14,167 nt of DNA from Aquificaceae bacterium. GTDB taxonomy: Bacteria; Aquificota; Aquificia; Aquificales; Aquificaceae. The DNA lies in NCBI GenBank assembly GCA_015487365.1, contig WFPT01000038.1, positions 1 through 14,167 on the forward strand. Direction: 5' to 3'. The notes under the pieces were generated by a model that made no database searches, was not told where the DNA came from, and saw nothing but the letters and a program-made list of their open reading frames with translations. Shown here in pieces: positions 5,275-13,006 of the stretch (the first letter of the stretch is position 1; every line of letters begins with the position of its first letter). A program made the position numbers and the translations under genes.

Positions 5275-5996
5275 CCCAGATGTATTGAAATTTCATAAAG
5301 TATTATTAAGGGAATAGCCATAAGGATTTGGGTTAGGACATCGGGAGCTATAAAGGCACCAACTACAAAGGAAAAGAATATAAAGTATCTTCTAAATTTT
5401 TTTAGTTGTCCCTTGGTTATAATCCCCGCCCTCTGTAAAAAGAGTAAAACTATTGGCATTTCAAAGGCAAGGCCAAAGGCAATAAGCATTTTTAGTAAAA
5501 AGCTTATGTAAAGGTTTATAGAAAGCATAGGTTGGGTGTTTAGTTTTTCTATACCTATTCCTATTAAAAACTTTAAAGATAGGGGTAGGACCAAAAAGTA
5601 TGCAAAGCATAGACCTAAGGAAAAAAGGAGTATAGAAGATAGCATTAAGGGTATGACCTTCTTCTTTTCGCTCTCATAAAGGGCTGGCTCTACAAATCTC
5701 CAAAACTGGTATGCTATTATGGGAAAGGACAGGATTACACCACAGGCAAGGGAAACCTTTAAGAGTATAAAGAGGGGCTCTGTGGGCGAAAGGGTTATTA
5801 AATTTACCTTGGGGTAATACCTCAAAACCGGCTCCTTTAAGAAGGTAAAGATTTTGTCCGCAAAGTAAAAGCTAACGAGGGACATTACAAATATGCTTAA
5901 AGCTACCTTTATGAGTCTTTCCCTTAATTCCCTCAGGTGCTCTATAAAGGGCATTTCCATAAGCTCGTGCTCCTTCCTTTCCTTTTCTTCCTTCAT
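5271..5996 (-). CDS. tatC: TatC, Sec-independent protein translocase core subunit
   Basis: A 241-residue polytopic inner-membrane protein, the receptor for twin-arginine signal peptides. The cytosolic N-terminal signature FIEHLRELRERL (17-28) precedes helix 1. The periplasmic loop motif LSPTEPLF (69-76) and the AYQFWRFVEPALYESE segment (95-110) match the family, as do FGLAFEMP (174-181) and the C-terminal FRRY, APD and IPLIILYEISI motifs (201-237). Six helices can be traced, and the charged N-terminus (EEKERKEHE) is cytoplasmic. The length is normal for TatC. The start ATG overlaps the proC stop as ATGA (5993-5996). It is the last gene of the rplT-pheS-sdhA-proC-tatC string, with no terminator seen. 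No tatA or tatB is in the window. Confidence 0.96.
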   Translation of the reverse strand: MKEEKERKEHELMEMPFIEHLRELRERLIKVALSIFVMSLVSFYFADKIFTFLKEPVLRYYPKVNLITLSPTEPLFILLKVSLACGVILSFPIIAYQFWRFVEPALYESEKKKVIPLMLSSILLFSLGLCFAYFLVLPLSLKFLIGIGIEKLNTQPMLSINLYISFLLKMLIAFGLAFEMPIVLLFLQRAGIITKGQLKKFRRYFIFFSFVVGAFIAPDVLTQILMAIPLIILYEISIHLG

Positions 5997-6754
5997 CTTT
6001 TACTCAGCTCCTTTGCCCTCTGGGTGGCCTTCCTTACAGCTTCAACTATTGAAGATTTAAAGGCTCTTCTTTCAAGCTCCGTTAGCATCTCCGCGGTGGT
6101 CCCAGCAGGGGATACTACCTTAAAGGTTAAGCTCCTAACCTCCCCCTCAAACTCCTTTACCAGTTTTGCACTACCTAAGAGGATTTGAACCGCAATTTCC
6201 CTTGAAGTTTTGTAGTCAAAGCCTTCCCTTAGACCCGCTAAGATTAGGGCATCTATGAGTTCAAAGATTAGGGCGGGAGAGCTTCCACATAAAGCTGTAA
6301 AGGAGTCCATAAGCTCTTCCCTTACCTCTACAAAGGAGCCACAGTTTTTAAAGGTTTTTAAAACTTCCTCCAAGAGGTTTTCATCCACCAGTTCGTTTTT
6401 ACTATAACCTATTAAGGCTTCACCTACCAAAACGTTTATGTTGGGCATAAACCTTACTATTTTTTTCCTTCCACAGAGTTTCTCAATCTCTTTTATGCTC
6501 ACTCCCGCCATTATGCTCACTATTACCCCTTGGTAGTCCTTAAAGTTTTCCAAAACCCCCTTGTCCTTTGGTTTTACCGCCACCAAAATTAGCTCACTCT
6601 CTCCCTTTAAAAATTCAAGGTCGTTGGCTACCCCTAAGCCTAAGGATAGGGCTAACTTTTTCTTTTCCTCGTTTATGTCATAAACTATTGCCTCTTTAAG
6701 GCACCTTCCAAAGGCACTTCCCATATTCCCAAAGCCTAATATTCCTACCCTCAT
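5993..6754 (-). CDS. proC: Pyrroline-5-carboxylate reductase
   Basis: A 253-residue enzyme that reduces 1-pyrroline-5-carboxylate to L-proline with NAD(P)H, the last step of proline synthesis. The N-terminal Rossmann motif is GILGFGNMGSAF (4-15), followed by the family segments VAVKPKD (58-64), VSIMAGVS (78-85) and VRFMPNINVLVGEA (99-112; usually MPN.p...g.G). The C-terminal dimerisation domain carries the P5CR signature around TFKVVSPAGTTAEML. It is slightly shorter than the usual 265-275 residues, with no broken motif. Start and stop overlap the neighbouring genes by 4 bases each (ATGA at 6751-6754 and 5993-5996), showing strict translational coupling. Confidence 0.94.
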   Translation of the reverse strand: MRVGILGFGNMGSAFGRCLKEAIVYDINEEKKKLALSLGLGVANDLEFLKGESELILVAVKPKDKGVLENFKDYQGVIVSIMAGVSIKEIEKLCGRKKIVRFMPNINVLVGEALIGYSKNELVDENLLEEVLKTFKNCGSFVEVREELMDSFTALCGSSPALIFELIDALILAGLREGFDYKTSREIAVQILLGSAKLVKEFEGEVRSLTFKVVSPAGTTAEMLTELERRAFKSSIVEAVRKATQRAKELSKR

Positions 6755-8448
6755 TTTACCCCCACCTTAGTTGTATCAACTTCCAAGTATTTTAGTTTAA
6801 GCTCTCCGTTTTCATAATAAACTAAGGAGTGCTTTAAAAAGTTTTCATCATCCCTCTTTGGGTAGTCCTCCCTCCTGTGTCCTCCCCTGCTTTCTTTCCT
6901 GTTTAGGGCACTTAGTGCCACTACCCTTGAAAGCTCAAGCATATTCCTTAATTCCAAGAGCTCTATTAAGTTGGTGTTAAAGACCTTCCCCTTATCCACT
7001 AAGGGTATCTTCTCCCACCTTTGGAGGAGCTCAGTAAGTTTTTCGTAGGCTTCCTTCAAACCCCCTTCTTCTCTAAAAATTCCCACCTTTTCCCAGTTTA
7101 TCCTTCCCATCTCCGCTCTAACTTGGGAGAGCTTTTCCTTCCCCTCCCTCTTAAAGATTTTTTCTATAAACTCCTCTGATTTTCTCCTCTCGCCGTAGGT
7201 TATGGGCCTCAGTTTCAAGTCCTTTACGTATTTTCTTAAATATTCCCCCAAGGTTTTCCCAAAGACGAAAAGCTCTATAAGGGAGTTTCCACCCAGTCTG
7301 TTTGCCCCATGGACGGATATACAGGCACACTCACCCACCGCAAAGAGTCCCTTTAAGGGAGTTTCCAAGGTCTTGTAGTCCTTTACATGGATTCCACCCA
7401 TACAGTAGTGGGCTGTTGGTCTTATGGGTATAGGCTCCTTTACAGGGTCCTTACCTTCAAAGTCAATGGCTAACTTCCTAACCTGTGGTAGCCTCTCTTC
7501 TATCTTCTTTTCCCCCAAGTGCCTCAGGTCCAATAGAACGTAAGAGTAAGGCTCCTTACCAAAACCTCTCCCTTCCCTTATTTCCGTTTCTATGGCCCTT
7601 GAAACCAAGTCTCTGGTTGAAAGCTCCATCCTTTTTGGGTCATACCTTTTCATAAACCTTTCTCCGAGCCTGTTTATTAAGTAGCCCCCCTCTCCCCTAC
7701 TGGCCTCTGAAAGGAGTATTCCCGTTTTGGCAAGACCCGTTGGGTGGAACTGGATAAACTCCATATCCTTTAAAGGGACTCCGTTTCTTAAAGCTACCGC
7801 CTGCCCATCTCCCGTATTTCCTATGGCGTTGGTGCTCCTAAACCAGTAGATTCGGGCAAAACCTCCCGTTGCCAAAACTACCGCCTTTGCCCCTAAGGTT
7901 ATAACTTCCCCATCTTTTATACTTAAAAGGGAAACCCCCTTTACTCCCTCTTCATCCCTTATTAAGTCCAAGAGGAAGAACTCGTTAAAGAATTCTACGT
8001 TTTCCCTCCCCAAACACTGCTCAAAGAGGGTGTGGAGTATTACGTGTCCCGTTTTGTCCGCACTAAAAACGGTCCTCGGGTAGGTTGCACCTCCAAAGGG
8101 TCTTTGGGCTATCCTACCATCCTCTGTCCTTGAAAAGGGAACACCTAAGCGGTCAAGCTCGTAGATTAACTCGGGAGCCCTCTCGGTCATGTAAAAGACC
8201 GCACTTTGGTCCGCCAAAAAATCACTCCCCCTTATGGTATCGTAGGCGTGGATTTGAGGGTTGTCCCTACTGTCCGCAACCCCCAAGCTCGCATTTACCC
8301 CACCCTGAGCTGCACCCGTGTGGGACCTCGTAGGATAGACCTTTGAAACTACCGCAATCTTTAAGGAAGAGTCCTTGGAGCATTCCAAGGCTGTCATAAG
8401 ACCTGCTCCACCACCACCTACTATAACTACGTCGTATTCCCTCACCAT
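6751..8448 (-). CDS. sdhA: Succinate dehydrogenase / fumarate reductase flavoprotein subunit
   Basis: A 565-residue FAD subunit that interconverts succinate and fumarate. Features in order: dinucleotide motif VVIVGGGGAGL (7-17); RSHTGAAQGG with H43, the covalent FAD attachment histidine; FIQFHPTG with H235; STRDLVSRAI with the catalytic arginine near 279-284; RPTAHYCMGGI with H347; and GANRLGGNSL with R384, all at the substrate site. The C-terminal domain ends with the family motif ESRGGHRREDYP. The full set indicates an active enzyme. The iron-sulfur and membrane subunits are not adjacent; it lies between pheS (1-base gap) and proC (ATGA overlap). In an organism using the reductive TCA cycle the physiological direction may be fumarate reduction (frdA), and sequence alone does not decide this. 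L-aspartate oxidase is a less likely relative given the SdhA-like C-terminal domain. Confidence 0.93.
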   Translation of the reverse strand: MVREYDVVIVGGGGAGLMTALECSKDSSLKIAVVSKVYPTRSHTGAAQGGVNASLGVADSRDNPQIHAYDTIRGSDFLADQSAVFYMTERAPELIYELDRLGVPFSRTEDGRIAQRPFGGATYPRTVFSADKTGHVILHTLFEQCLGRENVEFFNEFFLLDLIRDEEGVKGVSLLSIKDGEVITLGAKAVVLATGGFARIYWFRSTNAIGNTGDGQAVALRNGVPLKDMEFIQFHPTGLAKTGILLSEASRGEGGYLINRLGERFMKRYDPKRMELSTRDLVSRAIETEIREGRGFGKEPYSYVLLDLRHLGEKKIEERLPQVRKLAIDFEGKDPVKEPIPIRPTAHYCMGGIHVKDYKTLETPLKGLFAVGECACISVHGANRLGGNSLIELFVFGKTLGEYLRKYVKDLKLRPITYGERRKSEEFIEKIFKREGKEKLSQVRAEMGRINWEKVGIFREEGGLKEAYEKLTELLQRWEKIPLVDKGKVFNTNLIELLELRNMLELSRVVALSALNRKESRGGHRREDYPKRDDENFLKHSLVYYENGELKLKYLEVDTTKVGVK

Positions 8449-8449
8449 C

Positions 8450-9454
8450 TCAAAACTGCTTTAAAAACCTTAAATCGTTTTCGTAAAAGAGTTTTATGTT
8501 CGGTATCTGGTAGTAGAGCATACAGAGCCTCTCCACCCCCAAGCCAAAGGCAAAACCCCTGTATTCTTGTGGGTCAATCCCACAGTTTTTTAAAACTCTG
8601 CTGTGGACCATCCCACAACCCATTACCTCTAAATAACCCGTCCCCTTACAAACTCCACACCCTTTACCTTTACAGAGGAGGCATCCTATATCCACCTCCA
8701 AAGAAGGCTCGGTAAAGGGAAAGTAGGAGGACCTGAAACGGACTTTAACCTCCTGACCAAAGAATAGTTTTAAAAATACCCTTACGGTATATTTTAGTTG
8801 CCTTATATTGGTATCCCTATCAACTACCAAACCCTCTACCTGGAAGAACATAGGAGAGTGGGTAGGGTCATCGTCCCTCCTATAAACTTTACCCGCAGAA
8901 ACCATCCTTATGGGAGGCCTCTTCTTTAACATGGTCCTTATTTGGACCGGTGAGGTGTGGGTCCTGAGGAGGTATCCCTCCCTGTTTAAGTAGAATGTAT
9001 CCTGCATGTCCCTTGCGGGATGCTCCTTTGGGATGTTGAGGAGGTCAAAGTTGTAGTCTTCCCTTTCTACCTCGGGACCCTCTTCTAAGGTAAAGTTCAT
9101 AAAGAGGAAGATTTGTAAAATCCTGTTTAAGGTTTTGGTTATGGGGTGTAGGTTTCCCTCTTCCTCCCCCTGATAGAAGCTTAGGTCTTCCCACTCCCCC
9201 TTTAAGTTTTCCTCTAAAATTAACCCTTCAAGCTCCTTCCTCTTCCTTTCTATTTCCTTTAAGGCAAACTCCTTTAAAAGATTTACCCTCTTACCGTATT
9301 CCTTCCTCTCTTCCCTTGGAATCTCCCTTATTTTACTTAAAAGTTTTGTTATCTTCCCTTCCTTCCCCAAAAATTTGTCCCTTAAAGCTTTAAGCTCGTT
9401 TAAGTTTTTAACTTTTTTTAAATCTTTAAGGATTTCCTCCTTAATTTCATCCAT
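8450..9454 (-). CDS. pheS: Phenylalanyl-tRNA synthetase alpha subunit
   Basis: A 334-residue catalytic subunit of the class II (alpha-beta)2 synthetase. The N-terminal 85 residues are a charged antiparallel coiled-coil arm that binds tRNA. Class II motif 1 lies around [17 protein letters not shown] (126-142), followed by [12 protein letters not shown] (145-156) and [10 protein letters not shown] (164-173). Motif 2 is [21 protein letters not shown] (188-208) and motif 3 is [12 protein letters not shown] (304-315). A cysteine knuckle C258-X2-C261-X4-C266-X2-C269 followed by TGYLEV is the common PheS insert that may bind zinc. Its start overlaps the rplT end by 8 bases. pheT, usually next to it, is absent here and sdhA follows instead, so the beta subunit must be encoded elsewhere. 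Confidence 0.97.
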   Translation of the reverse strand: MDEIKEEILKDLKKVKNLNELKALRDKFLGKEGKITKLLSKIREIPREERKEYGKRVNLLKEFALKEIERKRKELEGLILEENLKGEWEDLSFYQGEEEGNLHPITKTLNRILQIFLFMNFTLEEGPEVEREDYNFDLLNIPKEHPARDMQDTFYLNREGYLLRTHTSPVQIRTMLKKRPPIRMVSAGKVYRRDDDPTHSPMFFQVEGLVVDRDTNIRQLKYTVRVFLKLFFGQEVKVRFRSSYFPFTEPSLEVDIGCLLCKGKGCGVCKGTGYLEVMGCGMVHSRVLKNCGIDPQEYRGFAFGLGVERLCMLYYQIPNIKLFYENDLRFLKQF

Positions 9455-9803
9455 CCGTGAGCTTTTCCTTAGATATTTCTACGAGCTTTTTAAAACCTTC
9501 CGGGTCCCTTACCGCCATGTCCGCCAAAACCTTCCTGTTTAGCTCTATACCCGCAAGTTTTAGTCCCCTTATAAACTTACTGTAAGAAAGACCATAGAGC
9601 CTTACACCCGCATTTATCCTACTTATCCAAAGTCTCCTCATTTCCCTCTTTCTGAGTCTCCTGTCCCTGTATTGGTAGTAGAGGGCCTTCATTACAGCCT
9701 CTTTTGCCCTACTGTAAGAGGTATGCCTCATCCCCCTATAACCTTTGGCCAGCTTTAATATCTTCTTCCTCTTCTTCTTAGAAGGACTTCCCTTTACCCT
9801 CAT
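9447..9803 (-). CDS. rplT: 50S ribosomal protein L20
   Basis: A 118-residue primary 23S rRNA-binding protein needed early in 50S assembly. It shows the basic N-terminal extension ([24 protein letters not shown] region), the [26 protein letters not shown] core (residues 41-66, described by position) and the [21 protein letters not shown]-terminal domain, and has the standard length. It heads the rplT-pheS-sdhA-proC-tatC string. Neither rpmI nor infC, its usual upstream partners, is present; a divergent gene starts 42 bases away. The ribosome-binding site is short and close (AGGTG, two bases before ATG). The common rplT leader regulation by L20 cannot fit in such a short leader. Confidence 0.97.
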   Translation of the reverse strand: MRVKGSPSKKKRKKILKLAKGYRGMRHTSYSRAKEAVMKALYYQYRDRRLRKREMRRLWISRINAGVRLYGLSYSKFIRGLKLAGIELNRKVLADMAVRDPEGFKKLVEISKEKLTDG

Positions 9804-9810
9804 GGCACCT

Positions 9811-9845
9811 AAACTATTCTAACACAAATAAAATACAATTATTGA
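9811..9845. promoter_or_regulatory. Compact divergent promoter region between rplT and the tRNA nucleotidyltransferase gene
   Basis: The 42-base gap holds two face-to-face -10-like elements: TAGAAT on the minus strand (9816-9821) for rplT and TACAAT on the plus strand (9834-9839) for the gene at 9846. Convincing -35 boxes are not seen on either side. Standard spacing puts the plus-strand transcript start at or within a base or two of the ATG at 9846, and the rplT start about six bases before its ATG. The two promoters would overlap and compete. Confidence 0.35.
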
Positions 9846-12278
9846 ATGGAGGATAGGAAGTATCTGGTGGTTATCCCCGAGGGGGGAGATTTGGATGCCC
9901 TCTCTTCTTGCTTTGGTCTCTCCCTCCTTTACGACTGCCCCATATTAAAGCCCCTAAACCTTTCAAGGAGGGCATCTTTGGCCTTTAAAACCTTTAAAGA
10001 CATAATGAAAATTACCGAAGAGCTTCCAAAGGAATTCTTTTTACTGAGCGGGGATACGAGTAGCTTAAAGGATTTAAGGGGAGACATATTTAAGGCCAAA
10101 ATCTTGGGAGCCCTATTCTTTGACCACCACAGGAGGGAGGACGTGGGGAGTGCTACGACTTTGGTGGTGGAAAGGATAAGGGAAAAGGGTTTAAGGCTAA
10201 AAAGAAAAGAAGCCACCCTACTATCCTTGGGTATTTACGAGGATACGGGGAGGCTAACCTACGATAACACCACGTTAAGGGACTTAAAGGCCTTAGAATA
10301 CCTTTTCAGCTTTGGAATAGACTTTGGCTTGGTAAGGAAAATCCTTTCTACGAGTTTGAGCGAGGGGGACTTGGAAAGGCTTAAAGAGGTTCTAACCTCC
10401 GTAGAAAGCCTATACTTAAAGGAAGGTAAAGTTTCCATAGCCCTCTTGAGGGTGGAAGAGTACGAGCCCCAGATTCTTGAAAAGGTCTATAAACTACAAG
10501 AGTTTGAAGATTCCTGTGCCTTCTTCCTCATAGTGGAGGCGGGAAAGAAGACCTACCTCTTTGGGAGGTCAAGGGGTTGCATAGACACCTCCAAAGTTTT
10601 AAGGGAGTTTGGAGGAGGGGGACACAGCTACGCCAGTGCCCTTAAACTGGAAGAGGTCTCGGGTCAGAGGCTGAAAAACTACCTGATGGACTTTTTAAGG
10701 GGTAAGGGTAAGGTTAAAGTCTCCCAAATTATGAACCCACCCTTTGTTTTGCACAAAGATACCCCTTTATACATAGCCTTGAAGGAGTTAAAGGAAAGGG
10801 GCTTTGCGGGGGCACCCGTAGTTGGAAGCGACGGGAAGTTTTTGGGGGTAGTTATGAAAAAGAGTTTGTTAAAGGTCTATGAAAGCTTTAAAGAGGAAAA
10901 GGTTGAAAACTTCCTACAAAGGGACGTAGTTTGCGTAGAGGAGGAGGAGTCCCTTTGGAAGGTAGAAGAGCTCGTTCTGAGGGGTCAAAAAATTATTCCC
11001 GTTTTAAGGGAAGGTTATGTGGTGGGGGTAATAACGAGGATGGACGTAATATCCCACCTACGCCAGAGGGAGGGAAGCCCAAAACCCAGACTAAAGAGGA
11101 TAAATTTACCAAAGGACTTGGAGGAACTCTGTAAGGCCCTCGGGGAGGTGGCCAAGTCTAAGGGGCTTAGGATATATCTGGTTGGGGGAGTGGTAAGGGA
11201 CTTAATCTTAAAGAGGGAGTTAAAGGACTTAGACTTTGTAGTGGAAGGGGATGCCCTAACTTTAAGGGAGGAGGTGGAAAGGAAACTTAACGTGCGCACC
11301 CACACCTTCTTTGACTACAAAAGCTTTCACTTTAGCTACAAAAACTTTAAGGTTGAAGTTTCCTCTTCAAGGAGGGAGATATACCTAAGGCCCAGTTATC
11401 CGGAGGTGGAAAGGGCAAACCTTAGGCAGGACCTGATAAGGAGGGACTTTACCATAAACGCCTTGGCCCTTTCGGTAAATGAAGAGGACTTTGGAACTCT
11501 GATTGACTTCTTTGGTGGCCTTGAGGACCTAAGAAGGGGTATAGTTAGAGTCCTACACCCAGTCAGCTTCGTAGAGGACCCCGTAAGAATTTTAAGGGCC
11601 CTGAGGTTTTGCGCAAGGTTTAACTTTAAACTTTCAAGGGGAACGGAGGAATTACTAAAAAGGGCCTTAAAACTGGGGGTTTTAGAAGTAGCTCCAAAGG
11701 GTAGAGTCTTTAAGGAGCTCTCCTTGGCCTTAAAGGAAGAAAACCTCTTGGAGCTTTTAAACCTTTACAGAAAGTATGGAATAATGGAGAGGTTATTTAA
11801 GGGTTTTAGCTGGCAAAGGCTCTCCCTTGAAGAGATAAGGAATTTAAGGGAATTTTACAGCTGGTACTCCTTAGAGTTTGGTAAAAAGGACGTAAGCTTT
11901 GGATACCTAATACTCCTTTACCTCTTAAAGGACCTAAATCCAAAGCAAGAGCTAAAACTTATGAACGTCCCTTCAAGGATTTTAAAGCTCTTGGAAGAAG
12001 TAAAAGGGGTTGGGGGTTTGATAAAAAAACTTATGGAAGCGGAAAAACCCTCCCAAATCTACCAAACTTTAAAGGGGCTTGACCTTTATATGGTTTTGCT
12101 TTTATCTTACAAAAGGGAGCTAACAAACAAACTAATACTCTTTTTAAAGGAGCTTAAAGGCTTTAAGCTTCCCCAAGACATTCTAAGGGACTTAAAGGAA
12201 AGGTATAGGGGTAGGGAGTTAGGGCAGAAGATAGAGGAAAAGAAGAGGGAGCTTATGGATGAAAGGTTTGGTAAATAG
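9846..12278 (+). CDS. DHH phosphoesterase - CBS pair - tRNA nucleotidyltransferase fusion
   Basis: An 810-residue, three-part cytoplasmic protein. Part 1 (about 1-285) is a DHH/DHHA1 phosphoesterase with D15-L-D17, D70, D93-H94-H95 and D133 (YEDTGRLTY) as metal ligands and GGGGHSYASA (256-265) as the DHHA1 motif; all look intact. Part 2 (about 290-405) is a CBS-domain pair (VSQIMNPP... and VENFLQRDVV...), which usually binds adenine nucleotides. Part 3 (about 425-810) is a class II CCA-adding-type nucleotidyltransferase: LVGGVVRD (445-452), D461-L-D463, RRDFTINA (532-539) and the base-selecting motif EDPVR (577-581), then a helical tRNA-binding tail. Aquifex encodes such a long protein and splits CCA synthesis between a CC-adding and an A-adding enzyme, so this may be a partial-activity enzyme. 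It has no ribosome-binding site before ATG. The next gene starts inside its end. Confidence 0.93.
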   Translation: MEDRKYLVVIPEGGDLDALSSCFGLSLLYDCPILKPLNLSRRASLAFKTFKDIMKITEELPKEFFLLSGDTSSLKDLRGDIFKAKILGALFFDHHRREDVGSATTLVVERIREKGLRLKRKEATLLSLGIYEDTGRLTYDNTTLRDLKALEYLFSFGIDFGLVRKILSTSLSEGDLERLKEVLTSVESLYLKEGKVSIALLRVEEYEPQILEKVYKLQEFEDSCAFFLIVEAGKKTYLFGRSRGCIDTSKVLREFGGGGHSYASALKLEEVSGQRLKNYLMDFLRGKGKVKVSQIMNPPFVLHKDTPLYIALKELKERGFAGAPVVGSDGKFLGVVMKKSLLKVYESFKEEKVENFLQRDVVCVEEEESLWKVEELVLRGQKIIPVLREGYVVGVITRMDVISHLRQREGSPKPRLKRINLPKDLEELCKALGEVAKSKGLRIYLVGGVVRDLILKRELKDLDFVVEGDALTLREEVERKLNVRTHTFFDYKSFHFSYKNFKVEVSSSRREIYLRPSYPEVERANLRQDLIRRDFTINALALSVNEEDFGTLIDFFGGLEDLRRGIVRVLHPVSFVEDPVRILRALRFCARFNFKLSRGTEELLKRALKLGVLEVAPKGRVFKELSLALKEENLLELLNLYRKYGIMERLFKGFSWQRLSLEEIRNLREFYSWYSLEFGKKDVSFGYLILLYLLKDLNPKQELKLMNVPSRILKLLEEVKGVGGLIKKLMEAEKPSQIYQTLKGLDLYMVLLLSYKRELTNKLILFLKELKGFKLPQDILRDLKERYRGRELGQKIEEKKRELMDERFGK

Positions 12279-12993
12279 GACCCTACTCTTTGGTGAGGGA
12301 TTGTTTGAAACTATCCTATGGGGTTGCCCGGAGGAAAAGTTAAGGCTCCACTACGAGAGGTTAAGCCTTGGGGCAAAGCTTTTAGGTTTAAACTGTCCTT
12401 CCTATGAAAGCTTTTTGAAAGCTTTAAAGGGCAGGGCAAGGGGTAAAAGGTTGGTCCTAAAATACTTACTGATTTCCTACGGTCAGAGTAGCTACTTTGG
12501 GACTTCAAACAGGACGAGGGTAAAGGTTTTAACCTACCAATATAAAAAAAAGCCTAACTTCGTTAAACTGGCCCTAAGCCCTTACAGGGTCTCCTCCAAG
12601 GACGTAACCTTAAAGATTAAAAGCACTTCAAGGCTACTATTTACCCTTTCAAGGAGGGAGGCTACAAGGAGGGGATTTTACGACGCCCTAATTTTAAACG
12701 AAAGGGGCTACATAACCGAAACCACCTCCGCAAACCTAATCCTTTTAAAGGGAAGTAATCTTTACACCCCCTCCGAGGACTTGGGATTACTCCGTGGAAC
12801 CACCCGAAAATACCTCTTAAAGTTTTTTGAAGTAAGAGAAGAAAGGGTAAGGTTAAAGGAGCTAAGTAGCTTTGATGGTGTTTTCCTAATAAACAGTTTG
12901 GGTATAAGTGGTGTCTTGGAGGTGGAGGGGATAAAGCTAAGAGGAAACGCGAAAGTTTTAGAGGAAATGAGGGAAACTTTAAAGCTCTGGTAA
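12259..12993 (+). CDS. pabC: PLP class IV enzyme, probable aminodeoxychorismate lyase
   Basis: A 244-residue fold-type IV PLP enzyme. The N-terminal motif RTLLFGEGLFETI (7-19) is typical of 4-amino-4-deoxychorismate lyase and branched-chain or D-amino acid aminotransferases. K121 (KIKSTSR) is the expected Schiff-base lysine, YITETTSANLIL (151-162) carries the PLP-contacting Glu154, and GLLRGTTRKYLL (176-187) is the phosphate-cup region. The C-terminal FLINSLGISGVLEVEG (209-224) matches the PabC-like end. PabC makes 4-aminobenzoate for folate. The small size and the GEGLFET motif favour PabC over IlvE, but an aminotransferase is possible. The ATG overlaps the upstream gene by 20 bases with a GAGGGA site eight bases before it, so translation is coupled. 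Confidence 0.78.
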   Translation: MKGLVNRTLLFGEGLFETILWGCPEEKLRLHYERLSLGAKLLGLNCPSYESFLKALKGRARGKRLVLKYLLISYGQSSYFGTSNRTRVKVLTYQYKKKPNFVKLALSPYRVSSKDVTLKIKSTSRLLFTLSRREATRRGFYDALILNERGYITETTSANLILLKGSNLYTPSEDLGLLRGTTRKYLLKFFEVREERVRLKELSSFDGVFLINSLGISGVLEVEGIKLRGNAKVLEEMRETLKLW

Positions 12994-13006
12994 AATGAGC
13001 TAAGGT

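Noticed and set aside
8085..8333. Plus-strand open frame inside sdhA
   Set aside because: Shadow of the conserved FAD-binding region of sdhA; composition is rich in Pro, His, Ser and Arg and unlike real proteins in this window.
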